Assembly (NCBI GenBank): GCA_038212445.1 | Contig: JBBQUM010000009.1 | Span: forward strand, 159,544 to 223,543 | From: TMP-7 sp038212445 | GTDB lineage: Bacteria > Acidobacteriota > Terriglobia > Bryobacterales > Bryobacteraceae | Direction: 5' to 3' | DNA: 64,000 bases | Shown here: piece after piece, positions 62,067 through 64,000 of the stretch | How the letters are laid out: each line of letters starts with the position of its first letter | Position numbering within the stretch: position 1 is the stretch's first letter | The notes under the pieces: model-generated | The model's database searches: none | What the model was told of the DNA's origin: nothing | What the model saw: only the letters and a program-made list of their open reading frames with translations | Program-made: the position numbers and the translations under genes

Positions 62067-63329
62067 TTGTCCGAGACTACGCCGTCTCGAATCGATCTGC
62101 CGGTGAACGAGAATACTGCCCCGGCTGAAAAGACGTCGGGGAACAGCACTGCGGCTGTGCCCAGGCGAACCGAGATCATCGAGCAGTTGGACCGGATTTT
62201 GAAGAGTCCGGCTTTCAATAAAAGCCAGCGCTACTCGGCGTTCCTCAGGTACTGCGTGGAAAGGGCGCTCGACGGCAAGAGCGACCTGATAAAAGAGAGG
62301 TCGATCGGGGTCGATGTGTTCGACCGGCGTCCGGACTTTGATCCGGGTACCGATCACGTCGTGCGTAGTGCGGCCGCTGAAGTGCGTAAGAGGCTGGCGC
62401 AGTATTACCAGGATCACGTGGATGCCAGTGAACTTCGCATCGAGGTCCTTCCGGGCTCCTACGTTCCGCAGTTCTCGTCGATTCCGCCGCTCATGCAGAA
62501 TCTTGGCGAAACACCTCCGCCAGTCATGCGGGAGGAAGCACCTGCGAAGCGGAAGAGATCCGTACGACCAGCTGCTTTCACGGCGGCGGCGGTGTTGGCC
62601 TTAGCTGTCGTAGGGCTCCTTTGGTATCGTCCGTGGCGAACTCCCATTGGTGTCGAGTGGTTTTGGTCTCCGCTGCTTTCCGCACCAAAACAGTTGACGA
62701 TCTTCATTGGTCCCGCGGCGATGGTATCGGCCGAAACTGGTCCGGTTCCACGGGAAGATGCCGGGGCCACTGTCGCAACTGTCTTTTCTGCAAGCACGGT
62801 AAGCTTCGCCTCGGCTGCATCCGCCGCTAAGCTCTCGGGTTTCCTACAGGCGCAAGGCAAACCGAGTCAAGTCCTTTCCAGCGCCACCAGCAAGTTCGAC
62901 GATCTCCAGCGCGGGCCGGCGGTTTTGCTCGGAGGCCTCAACAACGCGTGGACACTGCGGCTGACCGATAGTCTCCGTTTCGGCTTCAACGTCCGCGACC
63001 GGGTGAGTAGAATTTATGACCGGCAACGGCCCCAGGAGGAATGGGCCTTCGACTTCAGGGCCCCCTACCAGAAGGTCGCGCGCGACTACGCATTGATTTC
63101 CAGAGTGATGCATCCTGCTACCGAACAGATGACGCTGATCGTCGCGGGCCTGGGACAGTGGGGCACCTTGGGGGCAGTGGATTTCATAACCGACCCTGCC
63201 CGGCTCGAGAGACTCAGGGTATCCGCCGCGAATCACCAGCAGAGTGTCAACCTCCAGGTGTTGATCGGTGTGGACGTAGTGAACGGCACCAGGGGTCCGC
63301 CGAAGATCCTGGCGACTCACTTCTGGTAG
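62067..63329 (+). CDS. Membrane one-component regulator with unknown periplasmic sensor
   Basis: The TTG at 62067 was chosen because GAGGAG lies at the right distance. Residues 25-125 (IIEQLDRILKSPAFNKSQRYSAFLRYCVERALDGKSDLIKERSIGVDVF...DHVVRSAAAEVRKRLAQYYQDH...LRIEVLPGSYVPQF) align well with the N-terminal domain of the regulator at 40798-41388. A membrane span follows (AAFTAAAVLALAVVGLLWY), then about 220 residues of sensor (LTIFIGPAAMVSAE...GPAVLLGGLNNAWTLRLTDSLRF...LIVAGLGQWGTLGAVDFI) that resemble no malectin. It is divergent from the TonB receptor, the presumed target. Confidence 0.72.
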   Translation: MSETTPSRIDLPVNENTAPAEKTSGNSTAAVPRRTEIIEQLDRILKSPAFNKSQRYSAFLRYCVERALDGKSDLIKERSIGVDVFDRRPDFDPGTDHVVRSAAAEVRKRLAQYYQDHVDASELRIEVLPGSYVPQFSSIPPLMQNLGETPPPVMREEAPAKRKRSVRPAAFTAAAVLALAVVGLLWYRPWRTPIGVEWFWSPLLSAPKQLTIFIGPAAMVSAETGPVPREDAGATVATVFSASTVSFASAASAAKLSGFLQAQGKPSQVLSSATSKFDDLQRGPAVLLGGLNNAWTLRLTDSLRFGFNVRDRVSRIYDRQRPQEEWAFDFRAPYQKVARDYALISRVMHPATEQMTLIVAGLGQWGTLGAVDFITDPARLERLRVSAANHQQSVNLQVLIGVDVVNGTRGPPKILATHFW

Positions 63330-63443
63330 CGGCACGCGTCGTCGCCGCAGGGTGTTGTTGGGGACAATGCCGTCCTCGTATGGCCCGAAAGGGATCTGCT
63401 TGGTTCGGCACGGATTTTCAGAGCCCAACCGGCACTGGCGATA

Positions 63444-64000
63444 ATGACTTACGAGATGATGCAGGTCCTGGATCCCTACCGGTTCGTGTTGATTGCCATC
63501 GCCGGCTGGATGAATCAACGCCAATTGCAGGTTATTGACTATTTACGTGAAGAGAACAGCGTTCTTCGAGAACAACTCGGTGGACGGCGGATGAGGTTCA
63601 ATGACGACCAACGTCGCCGCCTAGCGGCTAAGGCCAAGAGACTGGGACGAAAGATTTTGTCCGAAGTAGCCACGATCGTCACGCCCGAGACCCTGCTCGC
63701 CTGGCATCGGAAACTGATTGCGCACAAATATGATGCACGGGCAAACGTGGTCCTGGCCGACCGCGCACCGCTGGAGAACTCGAGGCTCTGGTGCTGCGTA
63801 TGGCAGAGGAGAACCGGGATTGGGGCTATCGGCGTATTCAGGGCGCGTTATCAAACCTAGGGCACGAGGTCTCCCGGAGCACGATCTCTGACATCCTGCA
63901 ACGGCAGGGGGTTGAGCCAGCCCCGGAGCGAAGCCGGAAGACAACTTGGAAAGAGTTCCTGACCCGCCACTGGGAACTGATCGTCGCTACCGACTTCTTC
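63444..64000 (+). pseudogene. IS transposase with DDE core, frameshifted and cut by the window edge
   Basis: ATG 63444 encodes MTYEMMQVLDPYRFVLIAIAGWMNQRQLQVIDYLREENSVLREQLGGRRMRFNDDQRRRLA, an N-terminal segment seen in Solibacter-type integrase-core transposases. Near 63744 the frame must change for the family sequence to continue (RGPGRPRTAGELEALVLRMAEENRDWGYRRIQGALSNLGHEVSRSTISDIL...), which then runs to ATDFF at the edge, just entering the catalytic core with its first Asp. A one-base loss in GCAAACGTGG would explain it. Programmed frameshifting is less likely because no slippery heptamer is seen. Confidence 0.7.

Noticed and set aside
1..64000. CRISPR array, tRNA, rRNA or prophage structural module
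   Set aside because: No regular repeat-spacer pattern, cloverleaf or ribosomal RNA stretch was noticed; the VgrG-like gene is the only tail-like protein and lacks sheath, tube and baseplate neighbours.

Overview
The window looks like chromosome from a soil acidobacterium of the Solibacter/Bryobacter type. The reasons are: two Oar-like TonB-dependent receptors with N-terminal carboxypeptidase-regulatory (CarboxypepD_reg) domains, an unusually dense set of secreted glycoside hydrolases and esterases, a protein of the 'GPRT...KHGL' family that is common in these genomes, many Tat or Sec signals on CAZymes, and high G+C content that produces long antisense shadow ORFs. No rRNA, tRNA or CRISPR array was seen. 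The lineage is an inference from gene content.

Layout. 0-6 kb (minus): an arabinan/arabinoxylan operon with two different GH51 arabinofuranosidases and a type-B carboxylesterase. 6-16 kb: a worn accessory zone with a broken DUF433/DUF5615 toxin-antitoxin pair, a 100-bp direct repeat flanking a CarboxypepD_reg protein, a propeller glycosidase, a degraded resolvase, a four-module secreted protein, a broken HigBA pair and an alpha/beta hydrolase. 16-25 kb (minus): a probable operon GH43 > sialate O-acetylesterase > esterase > GH54 arabinofuranosidase > uronate dehydrogenase-like enzyme. 25-27.6 kb (plus): a TAXI-type binding protein coupled to a CE1-type esterase. 27.7-31.2 kb: a hybrid histidine kinase with two receiver domains.

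31.3-36.3 kb is the most interesting part. A divergent cluster holds a methionine-rich exported protein, a b-type cytochrome and a Tat-exported molybdopterin oxidoreductase on the minus strand, with an ECF sigma factor and a six-TM NrsF-like anti-sigma factor on the plus strand. This is the gene set of the SigF/NrsF-YedY-MrpX hypochlorite-response regulon described in Azospira. The two divergent promoters carry the same ungapped motif. The cluster is bracketed by direct repeats (a truncated and a full copy of a subclass B3 metallo-beta-lactamase-like gene), and a 36-bp perfect palindrome with an 8-bp target duplication sits at one edge.

36-44 kb: a TonB-dependent receptor, a membrane one-component regulator split by a frameshift from its tandem malectin sensor, a divergent GH43, and an outer-membrane barrel. 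45-50.4 kb: a VgrG-like spike gene with an in-frame TAG, three tandem paralogues of a spike-associated protein, and two uncharacterised proteins. 50.7-52.8 kb: a BACON-domain nine-heme cytochrome with a clear promoter and a 5'-UTR inverted repeat. 53.5-63.3 kb: a second polysaccharide locus (TonB receptor > GH3 > GH79 > esterase) with a divergent one-component regulator of the same family as the one at 41 kb. The right edge cuts an IS transposase that is itself frameshifted.

Single-base lesions recur in accessory genes (toxin-antitoxins, resolvase, vgrG, regulator/malectin, transposase), while the very long housekeeping-like ORFs are intact. That favours genuine decay over a uniformly error-prone assembly, but reads are needed to settle it.
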